The translations under genes and the position numbers were made by a program. From a virus, in IMG/VR virus record IMGVR_UViG_3300038825_000808, positions 1 to 42,459 of that record: a stretch of 42,459 nt of DNA. One strand, given 5' to 3'. This document shows positions 9,428 to 18,330 of this stretch, piece by piece. The notes below the pieces were generated by a model that worked only from the letters and a program-made list of their open reading frames with translations, searched no databases and was not told where the DNA came from. Position 1 is the first letter of the stretch; every line of letters starts with the position of its first letter.

Positions 9428-11841
9428 TAGTTACTCCTACGTTTAAATAAATCTCTCATATAGTCTATATTACCACCAGGTCTTCTTCCTGGGATTATAG
9501 GTGTTTTACCTGTTTCTTCTTTAACTCTTTCTCTTTCTGCTAGTCCTTTTTTAATAACGTCTGTACCTCTACGGATACCAACAGGGTCTTGGATTTTTTC
9601 TTTTGTTTTTTCTACTACACTCTTAACAACTTTTTTAATTGCTGGTCCAACTCTTTTAGTATTGTTTACATTTTCTCTAGCTGCATCCATAACTTCTACA
9701 AGTTCAGCAGGTGTCATATCTTTAATATTTAAAGCATTATAATCTTCATCTGTTATGTTAAAAGTTTTCTTTAAATACAACACATCATCTTCATTACCAT
9801 TAGCTCTGTTTATAATTATCTCAGCTGTTTTTATTTTACCTTCTCCAGGAAACCTGTCATCTAAAACATCTTGGTGGTTTATATAAACTTTATTTACACT
9901 CATACCAAAATTAAGTTTTTGAGCAAACTTAGGATTAGCTTCACCTGTACTTGCATACGGGTCATACTTTCCAGTCTTCTTATTAAAACTTGTATTTATA
10001 TTATAAGATTGTCCTTTAAATGATAAACCTGTAGAAGCTTCTGCTTCTGCTTCTTCTACATTTACCATACCTGTTTGTAATCCTAGCTTTCTTCTAAGTC
10101 TGTTTATCTCAGGTACCATGTCTCCTAGTCTTACTTCTAAATATCTAGCTCTTGTGCCTAGCATAGCTGCAGCATCATCTGTAATAACTTCTGCATCTAG
10201 TAAACTTTGAACTTGAGCTAAATATTGTATAGGGTTACTACCATATTTTTTATCCAGAGTTCCTACTAATTCTTGAGGGCTGTTATACACTTTACCTACA
10301 AGTTGACCTGTTTCAGTTTCCCCATAATTTGGATTAAAAAATCTACCTTCTCTATCCATGTTATTTAACTTTGTAAAGTAATTACCATTCTCTGCATTAA
10401 AATTTGTAATTAAAGCATCTTTTTTACGTTCTGCATCTCTAAGTACTTTTGAATTAGCGTTATACCAACTAGTATATCCTTCTAATACTTTTTCATACTC
10501 TCCATCTGCCATCTGGTTTTGTACTTCTTCATTATACTGAGCTAGTTTAGGTGAAATCTTTTTTAGAAACTCCACAGACGAAACATCTATAGCTTGTTTT
10601 TGAGATTCATTTTCATAACCTAAAGCTTCTGGTCTTAAAAATCCCATGTCTATAAGTATTTTAGTTGCTAGTTCTCCATTACCTTCTGCTATAACTTCTT
10701 CTATATTATGTTTATTATATGTATTTAAAACTAAAACATTATTCTTAGTAGATATAAAAGCTTCAGCATCTGTAATACTAGTTTTTACTTCTGAGTCTTC
10801 TTGTGTAACAAGAGATTCTGTAAAGATGTCAAAACCTTTGTTACCTTCAAGTATTTTATCAGGATTATTTTTAGTAAATGTTTTTTTAGCATCATCTATA
10901 ACAGAAGTTATATTACTACTAGTTAAATCAGTTAGGTGTACATCATTTAAATTCTGGCTAGTAAGACCTTTTATTCCTACTTGTGTATTTAAAAAATCAA
11001 GTCCAGTTTTTGTTTGACCATCTGCATTTGTATATTTAACTTCACTTAGGGTTTTATCTGCTTTATCTGTAGCTATTCTTATACTAGTCTTAGGGTCGTC
11101 AGTATTTAGTCTAAGAGTTTCATTATTACCATCCATTTGCCACTTAAATGCTTTAGTTAAACCTTCAGCTTGTAATCTTTTTATTTGAAACTCTGATAAT
11201 CCCTGGTTAAAAGTTTTACTTTTATCATTCTTAAGTAGTCTAGCTTGGTCCGTTAACTTCTGAGCTTCTGATTCAGTAAATCCAAATCTCATGTAATTTT
11301 TCTTTAGTGTATTATATCCTGCTTCTTTTAAAGCATTCTCATCTCCGTAGAATTCATCTACGTTTCTATACATTTTCTTTTTAAGATTGTATATTCTACC
11401 AGTTTCATCCTGAGCTTGAACATCTACATAGTATGCATTTACTTCGTCTCCATAGGAATTAACAACTTTTACTTGATTGTTAGTTCTCATCTGGTCTGCA
11501 GATGCTGTTAGGTTAGGTTCAAAAGCTTGTAGCTCATTTCCATCCATATCTTTAAGACCAGCTATATTAACTGTTTCTCCTGTATTTGCATCAGTGTAAG
11601 AATAATCATCTGTAGTAGTTGCTTTACTTTCAAACGTACCAGAAGATAAGTTAGCAGCTTCAATTCTGTCTCCAGTTTTAGTGCCTTGAAATGCTTGAGC
11701 TCCACGACCTTTACTATAAGGAATACTAGCTGTTGGAGCTTCTACTTCCATGTCCATGTTTTCAACCTGATTACCTTGCCCACCTACAACAGGTCTAAGT
11801 ATGTCCCCAAATTTTCTTATATCCATTCTTTGTCTTGCCAT
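9427..11841 (-). CDS. Putative internal virion protein (804 aa)
   Basis: The 804-aa, mostly polar protein has no signal peptide or obvious membrane segments. It starts MARQRMDIRKFGDIL and has a basic, Lys/Arg-rich C-terminus (about 715-804). Its middle is predicted helical and rich in Asn/Asp/Lys, without a motif I recognise. It precedes the 2680-aa protein and follows the 428-aa protein, and its length is close to T7 gp15 (747 aa), so gp15-like internal core protein is the best contextual guess. The ATG at 11841 lies 9 nt after the preceding stop. Its C-terminus FKRRSN is created by codons that also form the AGGAGT ribosome site of the next gene. Confidence 0.7.
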   Translation of the reverse strand: MARQRMDIRKFGDILRPVVGGQGNQVENMDMEVEAPTASIPYSKGRGAQAFQGTKTGDRIEAANLSSGTFESKATTTDDYSYTDANTGETVNIAGLKDMDGNELQAFEPNLTASADQMRTNNQVKVVNSYGDEVNAYYVDVQAQDETGRIYNLKKKMYRNVDEFYGDENALKEAGYNTLKKNYMRFGFTESEAQKLTDQARLLKNDKSKTFNQGLSEFQIKRLQAEGLTKAFKWQMDGNNETLRLNTDDPKTSIRIATDKADKTLSEVKYTNADGQTKTGLDFLNTQVGIKGLTSQNLNDVHLTDLTSSNITSVIDDAKKTFTKNNPDKILEGNKGFDIFTESLVTQEDSEVKTSITDAEAFISTKNNVLVLNTYNKHNIEEVIAEGNGELATKILIDMGFLRPEALGYENESQKQAIDVSSVEFLKKISPKLAQYNEEVQNQMADGEYEKVLEGYTSWYNANSKVLRDAERKKDALITNFNAENGNYFTKLNNMDREGRFFNPNYGETETGQLVGKVYNSPQELVGTLDKKYGSNPIQYLAQVQSLLDAEVITDDAAAMLGTRARYLEVRLGDMVPEINRLRRKLGLQTGMVNVEEAEAEASTGLSFKGQSYNINTSFNKKTGKYDPYASTGEANPKFAQKLNFGMSVNKVYINHQDVLDDRFPGEGKIKTAEIIINRANGNEDDVLYLKKTFNITDEDYNALNIKDMTPAELVEVMDAARENVNNTKRVGPAIKKVVKSVVEKTKEKIQDPVGIRRGTDVIKKGLAERERVKEETGKTPIIPGRRPGGNIDYMRDLFKRRSN

Positions 11842-11850
11842 TGTTATCTC

Positions 11851-13137
11851 CTAACGATTTATTATTGCATCCAAGTTACCAGAGAGTGCACCACCAAGGT
11901 CTACTCCAAAACTTCTGGATGAAGATTTACCGTAGCTACTTCCTGGTCCTCCAGTTGCTAGACTTACTAATACTTCATATACCATTCTAAAATTTTCTAC
12001 CTCTGTAGAACTCATTCTATCAAATGAGTTAGCAATAACATCTGTATAAAACTGAGAGTTCTGTAGAAATGATTGTGTTAGTTGCACATAACTATTTAAC
12101 TGTGCTCCTAGTGTAGTTGTTAATGTTTCTAAATTAATAATGTTAGCTTGTAAATCTTGAGCTCTTGTTCTATCTGCTGTAGTAGCTATTTGGTTTAAAG
12201 CTTGTAATGCTATCTGCCTATCTTGTTGAGCTTGAGTCAAAGCATTCTGTGTAAACTCAACTAACTGAGCTCCAAAGTTAACAGCTATATCAGAAGTAAT
12301 CTGACTAGCTGCTGCTAATGCAGCTCCACTAGTAGCAGCTCCTGCTGCTGAGAATCTTCCAAGAGTTTCTGTCATTAACTTATCTCCAGTTGCCTGAGCT
12401 TGTGCTAGTAATTTTTCTGAAGCTGCTGAAATACTAGTATCTATATTTGTAGTAGTTCCTTGAGATACAACATCATCAACTAGTCCTTTTAGTGAGTCAG
12501 GTAATTTACTATATACATCAGATATGTAGTCAGTAATCTCAGGTGTAGTAGGTAGTTCTAATGATTGTCCTTCATAAACTTTTTGTACAATGTTATCCTG
12601 AACTTCTTGAGCAAACTTAATAGGGTCAGCTGCCATAGCTTCTTGTTGAGCTATTACATTTCTCTCTGCTTCTGTACCTCTACCTAGAGCCATTTGCTCT
12701 CCTATACTTTTGTACCTCATGTCATCCATTGTGGGTAGTAATGTATCAGTAACTCCTGCTGCTTGCTCAGCAGTGAGAGCTTCAGGAGACCTAACTGTAC
12801 CTTTGCCTAGTACATCAGTAAATGTTCTTCCACCTATAGTAGCAGCAGTATCTTTCATACCTTGCTCATACCCGTAACCTACTTTACCTCCAGGTACATC
12901 TACTGGGTCAATTCTTTGACTATCTGTTATATAGCCTCCACCACCACCTGCTCTAGGGTTTAGTAACCCCTGTATTGCATCTTCTTGAGATGGAGGAGTA
13001 CCTTTTTGGGTAACATACCCTCCTGTTCCAGAACTTCCAGGCACTAACGCTTCAAACAAAATGTTTGCAGCTTTTGTCTGTGTTGGACTTGGTCCAGATA
13101 CTGATTTACTTTTTGATTTACTACTACTAAATCCCAT
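11851..13137 (-). CDS. Putative internal virion protein (428 aa, Ala/Gln-rich)
   Basis: The N-terminus is a Ser/Lys low-complexity stretch (GFSSSKSKSKS), followed by a Gly/Pro-rich flexible region to about residue 110. A long Ala/Gln-rich helical region spans about 145-390, including LVEFTQNALTQAQQDR. An Ala/Gly-rich segment near 262-285 (AAGAATSGAALAAASQ) may insert into or associate with membrane. The place between the GNAT-like gene and the 804-aa gene corresponds to T7 gp14, an ejected outer-membrane-associated protein. The function is inferred from order and composition only. Start ATG 13137 overlaps the stop of the gene before it by 1 nt. Confidence 0.7.
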   Translation of the reverse strand: MGFSSSKSKSKSVSGPSPTQTKAANILFEALVPGSSGTGGYVTQKGTPPSQEDAIQGLLNPRAGGGGGYITDSQRIDPVDVPGGKVGYGYEQGMKDTAATIGGRTFTDVLGKGTVRSPEALTAEQAAGVTDTLLPTMDDMRYKSIGEQMALGRGTEAERNVIAQQEAMAADPIKFAQEVQDNIVQKVYEGQSLELPTTPEITDYISDVYSKLPDSLKGLVDDVVSQGTTTNIDTSISAASEKLLAQAQATGDKLMTETLGRFSAAGAATSGAALAAASQITSDIAVNFGAQLVEFTQNALTQAQQDRQIALQALNQIATTADRTRAQDLQANIINLETLTTTLGAQLNSYVQLTQSFLQNSQFYTDVIANSFDRMSSTEVENFRMVYEVLVSLATGGPGSSYGKSSSRSFGVDLGGALSGNLDAIINR

Positions 13138-13505
13138 TATAGAACCTCCAATATTCTATCTACTTCTTCTAAATATATTTTTTGCACAGGTTGTACTTTC
13201 AAATATCTTTCTACCAACTGACATACTCTTAAATCTGTAATCATTTCTATTCTCTTGTATCCTTCATCCTTAGCAAAACTAGCTATATACTTAGCAGCTT
13301 GTCTAAACTTATGCCTGTGATTTTGTTTTATCCATAGGATATGTACAGACATAATATCTTCTTGTGCTGTGTACACAAATATACCTATAGGTTTATTATC
13401 AACCCACACATTCTCGCTAATACCTGTTTGAGTTACAAAAGGTGTAACGTCTAAGCAGGGCTTCGCCTCTCTGGTATATTCATCTATCCAGCTTTGCACT
13501 CGCAT
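13137..13505 (-). CDS. GNAT-fold-like protein in the T7 gp13 position
   Basis: The 122-aa protein has an acetyltransferase-like layout. A strand KPIGIFVYTAQED leads to a strand SVHILWIK, then a basic helix (RHKFRQAAKYIASFAKDEGY), then a strand KRIEMITD. This follows GNAT motif A/B order, though the acetyl-CoA loop (Q/R-x-x-G-x-G/A) is not intact. T7 gp13 (DUF2833) is, as I recall, a GNAT-related phage protein of similar length placed just before the core proteins, as here. It may therefore be a non-catalytic assembly protein. Its start overlaps the end of a small Cys-rich gene by 22 nt. Confidence 0.6.
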   Translation of the reverse strand: MRVQSWIDEYTREAKPCLDVTPFVTQTGISENVWVDNKPIGIFVYTAQEDIMSVHILWIKQNHRHKFRQAAKYIASFAKDEGYKRIEMITDLRVCQLVERYLKVQPVQKIYLEEVDRILEVL

Positions 13506-13660
13506 TCTGAGTCCTCACATGCACACTCTATTAGTTCTTCTAATAGTTTTATCTGACCAGATATAAATTGTAAACTAGCTTTCATCTGCTCAAAGTTTTT
13601 CTGTGCCTCTTCTAATTTATTTTGTAATATTTCTTTATTCTTACATTCACACTTGTTCAT
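13484..13660 (-). CDS. 58-aa CxC-motif mini-protein
   Basis: ATG at 13660 overlaps the TGA of the tail fibre gene as ATGA (stop 13659-13657), a classic coupling arrangement, and the frame runs to TAG at 13486-13484. The product begins MNKCECKNKE, has a Leu/Gln/Glu helix (residues 10-44), and ends with C46-A-C48 and C53-E-C55. Three CxC pairs at the two ends of one helix would suit metal binding or disulfides in a coiled-coil hairpin. No family is recognised. The small size could hide it from gene callers, but coupling at both ends and the structured composition argue it is real. Confidence 0.7.
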   Translation of the reverse strand: MNKCECKNKEILQNKLEEAQKNFEQMKASLQFISGQIKLLEELIECACEDSECECKAG

Positions 13661-14925
13661 TTAAACGTCTCCAATGTTACTAATTTTGCTGTGTAGCTTA
13701 TAAGATTCATAGTAGGTCCATTAGCTCCACTAATAGGATATTCTTTTGTTATAGCTACACTTACAGTGTATGTTGTATCCGCTGCACTAGTTATACTACC
13801 ATTAGGGTCTCCGTCAATAAAAGCTAATTGTAGTCCATTACTTAAATCTCTAGGAGTAACAGTACTACCAGACCCTGTGTCACATGCAGAGGTAGCTGGA
13901 CCAACTGCCGTATTACCATCAATAGTTACAGTTATTTTTCCGTGAGATATACCTGCATCAGTAGCTCCTCTGATTACAGCTTCAATACTTAAAATTCCTA
14001 TAACATTTCCACCTTTGGTTGATACAGTTAAATCTATGTTACTACCATCAGAAGATGTACCTGTTGTTACAGTAGGCAGTGTTATAGCACCATCTTCTAT
14101 GTTACCTGTAGATATAATATCTCCAGTTACAGATAGAGTTGTATTGTTCCATTCTACTCTGTCACCACTAGCTGTTCCAAATCTAAACTGTCCATCATTT
14201 CCAATAAATGCTGTGTTAGTTCCATCTGCTTTATAAGCATATATACCAGTGCTATCTAGTTGTAACTTAGGATTACTAGAAGATGTACGGATAGTCCCAC
14301 CTGTAATTGTTCCTGCTGTAACAGTTCCTAAGTCAGCTGATATAGCTGACAAGTTAGCTACATCTATTTCTGTAGCTGTTACACTGTCTGCTGCTAATTC
14401 TGTGGCTGTTATAGTATTAGCTGCTATCTCCGTAGCTGTGATTGTATTAGCATTTATTTGTGTAGCTGTAATAGTGTTAGCAGTTATAATACCTCCATCC
14501 ATTACAGTAGTGCTACCAGATTGAAACTTTACAGCACCAGAAGCATCTATAATTTTTATACCATAGTCATCACTAGTAGATGACAACTTACCAAGTATAA
14601 CTCTTGTAACAGGACTACCTTGATTATCTGTAATAGTTATTTGATTAGCTACTCCATTCAAAGCTATCTTACTCTCTGCTCCTACAAACACGTTGTTGAC
14701 AAACTGAGTATCATTAATTATTTTGTCTGCTCCTACATCTAGTATCTGTGCATTACTTACAAGAAAAGCATTCTGTACTGCACTTACAAAATCTAATAAT
14801 GATAAGTATTGTGTATTTAAAAACTGGGGTAGTTTGTTATTTACATAATCTACTAACTCTGTATCTATTTGTACAGGTGGTTGAGGAATTGTAATGTCAT
14901 CAAATGAATAGTTATTTATAGGCAT
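13657..14925 (-). CDS. Tail fibre / adhesin-like protein with TATEIxA repeats
   Basis: The 422-aa protein opens with the motif INNYSFDDITIPQPP. A shaft-like section at about 145-192 is made of repeats such as NTITATEIAA, typical of trimeric phage fibre stalks. It is followed by a segment with GNDGQFRFG and a C-terminal beta-rich Gly/Ser/Thr domain (about 280-422) likely to be the receptor-facing knob. Position just after the beta-propeller tail gene (1-nt overlap) and before the core proteins suggests a fibre or tip attached to the tail hub. Exact attachment cannot be told from sequence. Confidence 0.75.
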   Translation of the reverse strand: MPINNYSFDDITIPQPPVQIDTELVDYVNNKLPQFLNTQYLSLLDFVSAVQNAFLVSNAQILDVGADKIINDTQFVNNVFVGAESKIALNGVANQITITDNQGSPVTRVILGKLSSTSDDYGIKIIDASGAVKFQSGSTTVMDGGIITANTITATQINANTITATEIAANTITATELAADSVTATEIDVANLSAISADLGTVTAGTITGGTIRTSSSNPKLQLDSTGIYAYKADGTNTAFIGNDGQFRFGTASGDRVEWNNTTLSVTGDIISTGNIEDGAITLPTVTTGTSSDGSNIDLTVSTKGGNVIGILSIEAVIRGATDAGISHGKITVTIDGNTAVGPATSACDTGSGSTVTPRDLSNGLQLAFIDGDPNGSITSAADTTYTVSVAITKEYPISGANGPTMNLISYTAKLVTLETFK

Positions 14926-16370
14926 TAACTATCTCCTCCAGATTCTATGTCTACTACAAACTCTGATAAACTTGTAAAGTTTGTAGCTTTAATTGTTATG
15001 TATCTACCATAGTTATTAAAGTCTGCTCTTGGTGCTTTACCGTCTGTGTCAGTAATAGTCTGGTCTGTGTAACTAGGACTATCTGTTCCTAAGTCTGCAG
15101 TTCCCACAGATATTGTTGTACTTGTAGGAGTAGCATCAGTTTGTACTCTTAATACTTGTACATAATCTGTAGCTGTTTCAGGACTTGCTCCAAGAACTTG
15201 TCCATCAAATACACTATGAAATGCTTTTGTTGCTAGTGTACTAGTTATAGCCGAGCTACCATCTGTACCTGATGTATCTCTTTGTTTTACTATGCCTGAA
15301 GCTGAACCGAAATAAACTTCTGGGGATGCTACAGTTCTGTATCTATAAAAACCTGCATATGCATCAAAGTTCCATTGACTCCAAACATTAGATTGATAGT
15401 TCCAAACTAAACACTTGTCTGGTTGTTCATTACTACCCGTAGGGTAATGTATTATTACTTCTCTATTTTTAAAATCTGTCCAACAATATATGTTATCTTT
15501 GTATGTATAATTTAAGTTATTAAATAATTCACTTACTACAGTTCTATCTGCAACAGGTTCTATAGCTCCACCATTAAATAGGTAGATACCATCATTACTT
15601 ACAAATAAGTGTGCATTAGGTATGTCTGTTACAGCTTTAGGTCCTATGATACCTAGAGTCTGTCTAGACTTAGGTACAAAGAATAACGGACTACCTTGGT
15701 CTTGTAATGTTACAATAGAGTCTGATTTATACACTGCTATAAAGTTTTGTCCTAATCTTTTAGCAGCTACTATTGGGCTACCAGAATAATCTAAGTCTAA
15801 AAAGTTTGTGTTTGCTACTCTGTCAAAATCTAAAACATCAGTATATAACATTCTAAATGGTACCTCTCCATCTGTAGTATCAGTTGTATTAAATAATAAT
15901 AATCTAGAATTAAATGCTATTATAATATGTGCAGTTGTTATATTTCTACCAGAGCTACTAGTGTCCCAAGATACATTACTAAAGTCTGCTGTACTAGATT
16001 TAGCTATACTGTTCTTGCCATCTGCTACATATATTTCATTGTTTATTTCTGTAAAGAATAATTTTTCTGTTGATAACCTATTGCTACTTGCAGCTAATCT
16101 AGCTGTATAACTACTACCATTCCACTCATATATATTATTTGTAGTAGCATGAAATCTTCTAGCTGTACCATCATTTCTTATTTGGTCTGTTACTTCTAAT
16201 ACTTTTGCAGTATCTGTTGTTGCAGTCAAGTTAGCATAGCCATCACGTTTCTGCCATTTACCTGACCTGTATACACAATCAGTCGCAACAGATAATTGTT
16301 TATCTTCTATCAAGTGTGGTGGTCTAGACAAATTTAATCCACCAGATAAATCTTTTATAAACCTTCTCAT
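14925..16370 (-). CDS. Tail nozzle/hub-like protein (probable beta-propeller)
   Basis: The 481-aa protein begins MRRFIKDLSGGLNLSRPPHL. The pattern 'GGLN..r.p..i.d.q' followed by a 'KRDGY' segment is typical of phage tail proteins with a propeller fold related in role to T7 gp12 and P22 gp10. Repeated beta-strand blades with short aromatic motifs (YEWNGSSY, IYVADGKN, IYLFNGG, YRYRTV) run through residues 50-350. A C-terminal domain (about 390-481) is beta-rich. It ends the tail-gene stretch and precedes the fibre gene. The family assignment is from memory and blade pattern. Confidence 0.65.
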   Translation of the reverse strand: MRRFIKDLSGGLNLSRPPHLIEDKQLSVATDCVYRSGKWQKRDGYANLTATTDTAKVLEVTDQIRNDGTARRFHATTNNIYEWNGSSYTARLAASSNRLSTEKLFFTEINNEIYVADGKNSIAKSSTADFSNVSWDTSSSGRNITTAHIIIAFNSRLLLFNTTDTTDGEVPFRMLYTDVLDFDRVANTNFLDLDYSGSPIVAAKRLGQNFIAVYKSDSIVTLQDQGSPLFFVPKSRQTLGIIGPKAVTDIPNAHLFVSNDGIYLFNGGAIEPVADRTVVSELFNNLNYTYKDNIYCWTDFKNREVIIHYPTGSNEQPDKCLVWNYQSNVWSQWNFDAYAGFYRYRTVASPEVYFGSASGIVKQRDTSGTDGSSAITSTLATKAFHSVFDGQVLGASPETATDYVQVLRVQTDATPTSTTISVGTADLGTDSPSYTDQTITDTDGKAPRADFNNYGRYITIKATNFTSLSEFVVDIESGGDS

Positions 16371-16993
16371 AAACTACCTTCGTTCTCCACTTGTGTAAAA
16401 TCTGTACTACTTGCTGCAGTTACCTGACTAAAGTCTGTACTACTTGCAGCTGTTACTTCACTAAAATCTGTACTGCTAGGTGCGGTCACTACTGACCAAT
16501 CCTTAAATACTACTAACGCATTACCTACAGCGTTTGTTTCTGCAAACCCAGTTAATGCTACATTAAACTTAGTACCCAGTGTTCCAAATGCATTTGTTGT
16601 TGTAGCACTGGTAGCATTAGCTTCTAATTTAGAAGTGCTTGTACCAAGAGCTACACCACTAGCTAATCCTGTTGCATTAACTTGTAATTTACCTATAGGT
16701 GTACCAAATGCATCAGCATCAGATATACCTGTGTTACTAGCTTGTAACTTAGCAACACTTGTACCAAAAGCGTCTGCATCTGCAAATCCAGTAGCTGTTA
16801 ACTCTAACTTAGTTACAGATGTACCAAACGCATTACTCAATGCTAATGCTGTAGCATTTACTTGTAACTTAGCAACTGGTGTACCAAAGGCGTTAGTTGT
16901 TGTGACTGAACTAGCTTCAACTTCTAATACTGGTGCTCCTGCAGAAGCTCCACTAAATTGATTTAATCTTCCTGAAAAACGTCCTAATGCCAT
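16367..16993 (-). CDS. Repeat protein: seven 20-aa repeats plus three 11-aa repeats
   Basis: The 208-aa protein is almost wholly repetitive. After a 24-residue lead, seven 20-residue units follow (25-164) with consensus VNATG-x5-NAFGT-x3-KLQ. Then come a short DWSV linker and three 11-residue units VTAASSTDFSQ (169-201). Regular 20-mers with Gly turns suggest a beta-solenoid or beta-hairpin stack, as in fibre shafts; this is inference. It sits among fibre/adhesin genes and overlaps the start of the propeller gene by 4 nt. No enzymatic motif is present. Confidence 0.75.
   Translation of the reverse strand: MALGRFSGRLNQFSGASAGAPVLEVEASSVTTTNAFGTPVAKLQVNATALALSNAFGTSVTKLELTATGFADADAFGTSVAKLQASNTGISDADAFGTPIGKLQVNATGLASGVALGTSTSKLEANATSATTTNAFGTLGTKFNVALTGFAETNAVGNALVVFKDWSVVTAPSSTDFSEVTAASSTDFSQVTAASSTDFTQVENEGSL
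16391..16489 (-). repeat. Three 33-bp tandem repeats coding 11-aa units
   Basis: The coding strand carries three adjacent 33-nt units for VTAPSSTDFSE, VTAASSTDFSQ and VTAASSTDFTQ, nearly identical at protein level. Such a tract can change copy number by slippage or recombination. Confidence 0.8.
16502..16921 (-). repeat. Seven 60-bp tandem repeats coding 20-aa units
   Basis: Seven consecutive 20-codon units (residues 25-164) share NAFGT or DAFGT at positions 10-14 and KLQ/KLE at 18-20. The units are diverged at DNA level but keep exact period, so the phase is under selection. The last unit (NAVGNALVVFK) is the most diverged. Confidence 0.85.
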
Positions 16994-17314
16994 CTATGCT
17001 GTAAATATCCTATATTTGTATGCTCTATTTGTTCCTGCTGTTTTTTGTATTGTTACTACAAAATTCTCTGTGCTTGGTAAAGGTGGAAAGTGATACAATG
17101 GTTCAGCTTGTGCACCAGTAAATGTATCTTGTATACATATAATATCACTACTATCTACCCTTACTTTTATTTTTATTACTATAGTATCTCCTGCTGCATT
17201 GTTAGATAAATCTATATATCCTGTATAAAAATTATCATCAGTCTGTGCAGAACCTACAGTTTGTTCTGTTCCATCTGTTGTTACTGTTCCATTTAATATA
17301 CTTGTTACTGGCAT
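16994..17314 (-). CDS. Small beta-rich virion protein
   Basis: The 106-aa protein has alternating beta strands (FYTGYIDLSNNAAGDTIVIK, FVVTIQKTAG, AYKYRIFTA) and no membrane segment or catalytic motif. Composition and place, between the repeat protein and the chaperone-like gene, suggest a decoration or fibre-accessory protein with a jelly-roll-like fold. Function is not recognised. The stop at 16994 abuts the start of the repeat protein (16993). Confidence 0.65.
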   Translation of the reverse strand: MPVTSILNGTVTTDGTEQTVGSAQTDDNFYTGYIDLSNNAAGDTIVIKIKVRVDSSDIICIQDTFTGAQAEPLYHFPPLPSTENFVVTIQKTAGTNRAYKYRIFTA

Positions 17315-17625
17315 TATTCTTCACCTTTAGGGTAAGTAGATTTAACACTTGCAATGTGGTCTTTCCAAGTTGTTGTTCCGTTTACATTATCCCAATATTG
17401 CATATCTAATTGTTCTTCTAATGTCTTGTATGCTTTTGCTCTATCTCTTTGATATTGCTTTGCATCATAATCTGCTTGAAGCTCTGCTTGTTTTGCAGTT
17501 ATCTGGTCATTGGTAATATTGTTTGGGTTACCATCATGCCATGTAATACCATCCAAACTTTCTCCATTTACACTTACTTGTGCATTTGGGTCTAGAGCTA
17601 AAATTGCTGATATTATATCTGTCAT
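17314..17625 (-). CDS. Tail-associated helical protein (XkdW / fibre-chaperone-like)
   Basis: The 103-aa protein has a short N-terminal beta part ending WHDGNPNNITNDQITAKQAE, then a long charged helix (ADYDAKQYQRDRAKAYKTLEEQLD) and a C-terminal YWDNVNGTTTWKDHIASVKS. I recall this 'Y.RdRa.aY.sleeQlD..Y.D...gt..W...I..IK..yPK' pattern from many phage proteins beside tail fibres, in XkdW-like or tail-fibre-assembly families. A role in fibre assembly is likely but unproven. Confidence 0.65.
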   Translation of the reverse strand: MTDIISAILALDPNAQVSVNGESLDGITWHDGNPNNITNDQITAKQAELQADYDAKQYQRDRAKAYKTLEEQLDMQYWDNVNGTTTWKDHIASVKSTYPKGEE

Positions 17626-17638
17626 AATTTTTCTCCTT

Positions 17639-18139
17639 TTATCCTGCTATCTCCATTAATGTTAAAGTTGTTGCACCTGTAAAACCTGTGTTTAAACCTC
17701 TACGATTAATATACATTGTTGCATTAGCTGTAACTACTTTTAACTTATAAGTCAATTCAGATGTGCTAGATGGGCTATCTATATATGTTGCAGTCATAGA
17801 CATCATTGCATTATTATTAGTAGCATCACCTGTATTAATAAGAGCAGATGTGATTCCAGCACTTGGCAATCTAGTAGAATCTCTATCTACAAAAAATGAA
17901 GCATCACCATCTGAAGCATTTGTAAAAGGTATAACAGCTTGAACATAAATCTTACTTGATGTTGAGCTTGGAGTTATTGCAGCAGTTAACAAGTCTGCTG
18001 CTGTTGCACTACTGTGAGTTGACTGTGTGGTATTTACTGCATTTATAACTTGTAATATTTTGCCCGGTGTTGCTAATTTTGTATTAGTAATTAAACCAGA
18101 ACTGTTTAGTAAATCGGCTAAATTTCTTGCTTGACTCAT
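17639..18139 (-). CDS. Fibre-associated structural protein
   Basis: The 166-aa protein starts MSQARNLADLLNSSGLI, an opening I associate with minor tail or fibre proteins of marine phages. A beta-sandwich-like body follows with strands SSKIYVQAVIPF, GDASFFVDRDS, ELTYKLKVV and ATMYINRRG. The N-terminal helix probably anchors it to a tail component and the C-terminal sandwich is exposed. It overlaps the preceding small gene by 1 nt. Confidence 0.65.
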   Translation of the reverse strand: MSQARNLADLLNSSGLITNTKLATPGKILQVINAVNTTQSTHSSATAADLLTAAITPSSTSSKIYVQAVIPFTNASDGDASFFVDRDSTRLPSAGITSALINTGDATNNNAMMSMTATYIDSPSSTSELTYKLKVVTANATMYINRRGLNTGFTGATTLTLMEIAG

Positions 18140-18330
18140 TATTCACTACCCTCATTATCTATAACTGTATTACCATCAGCAATCCATTCTTGAATTACTT
18201 GATAATCTGTATTTCCTGTCTTTAATGGAACTTGACAGATTGAATTGTCGGTACAAGTTACTTTGTAACTATTAGCTACACTATTAAAATCATAAATTAA
18301 AACAACTTCTTGTATATTTTCTTTTATCAT
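18139..18330 (-). CDS. Small fibre-module protein (63 aa)
   Basis: The 63-aa protein contains IYDFNSVANSYKVTCTDNS, then VPLKTGNTDYQVIQEWIADG. The 'vP.d..N.DYq.iqeW.a.Gn.i' motif is widespread in short proteins and tail-fibre modules of aquatic phages, by recall. It overlaps the fibre gene upstream by 4 nt. The function is presumably structural. Confidence 0.65.
   Translation of the reverse strand: MIKENIQEVVLIYDFNSVANSYKVTCTDNSICQVPLKTGNTDYQVIQEWIADGNTVIDNEGSE

Noticed and set aside
16391-16921. CRISPR array or diversity-generating template in the repeat gene
   Set aside because: Repeats are in-frame coding units without spacers, and no reverse transcriptase is present in the window.
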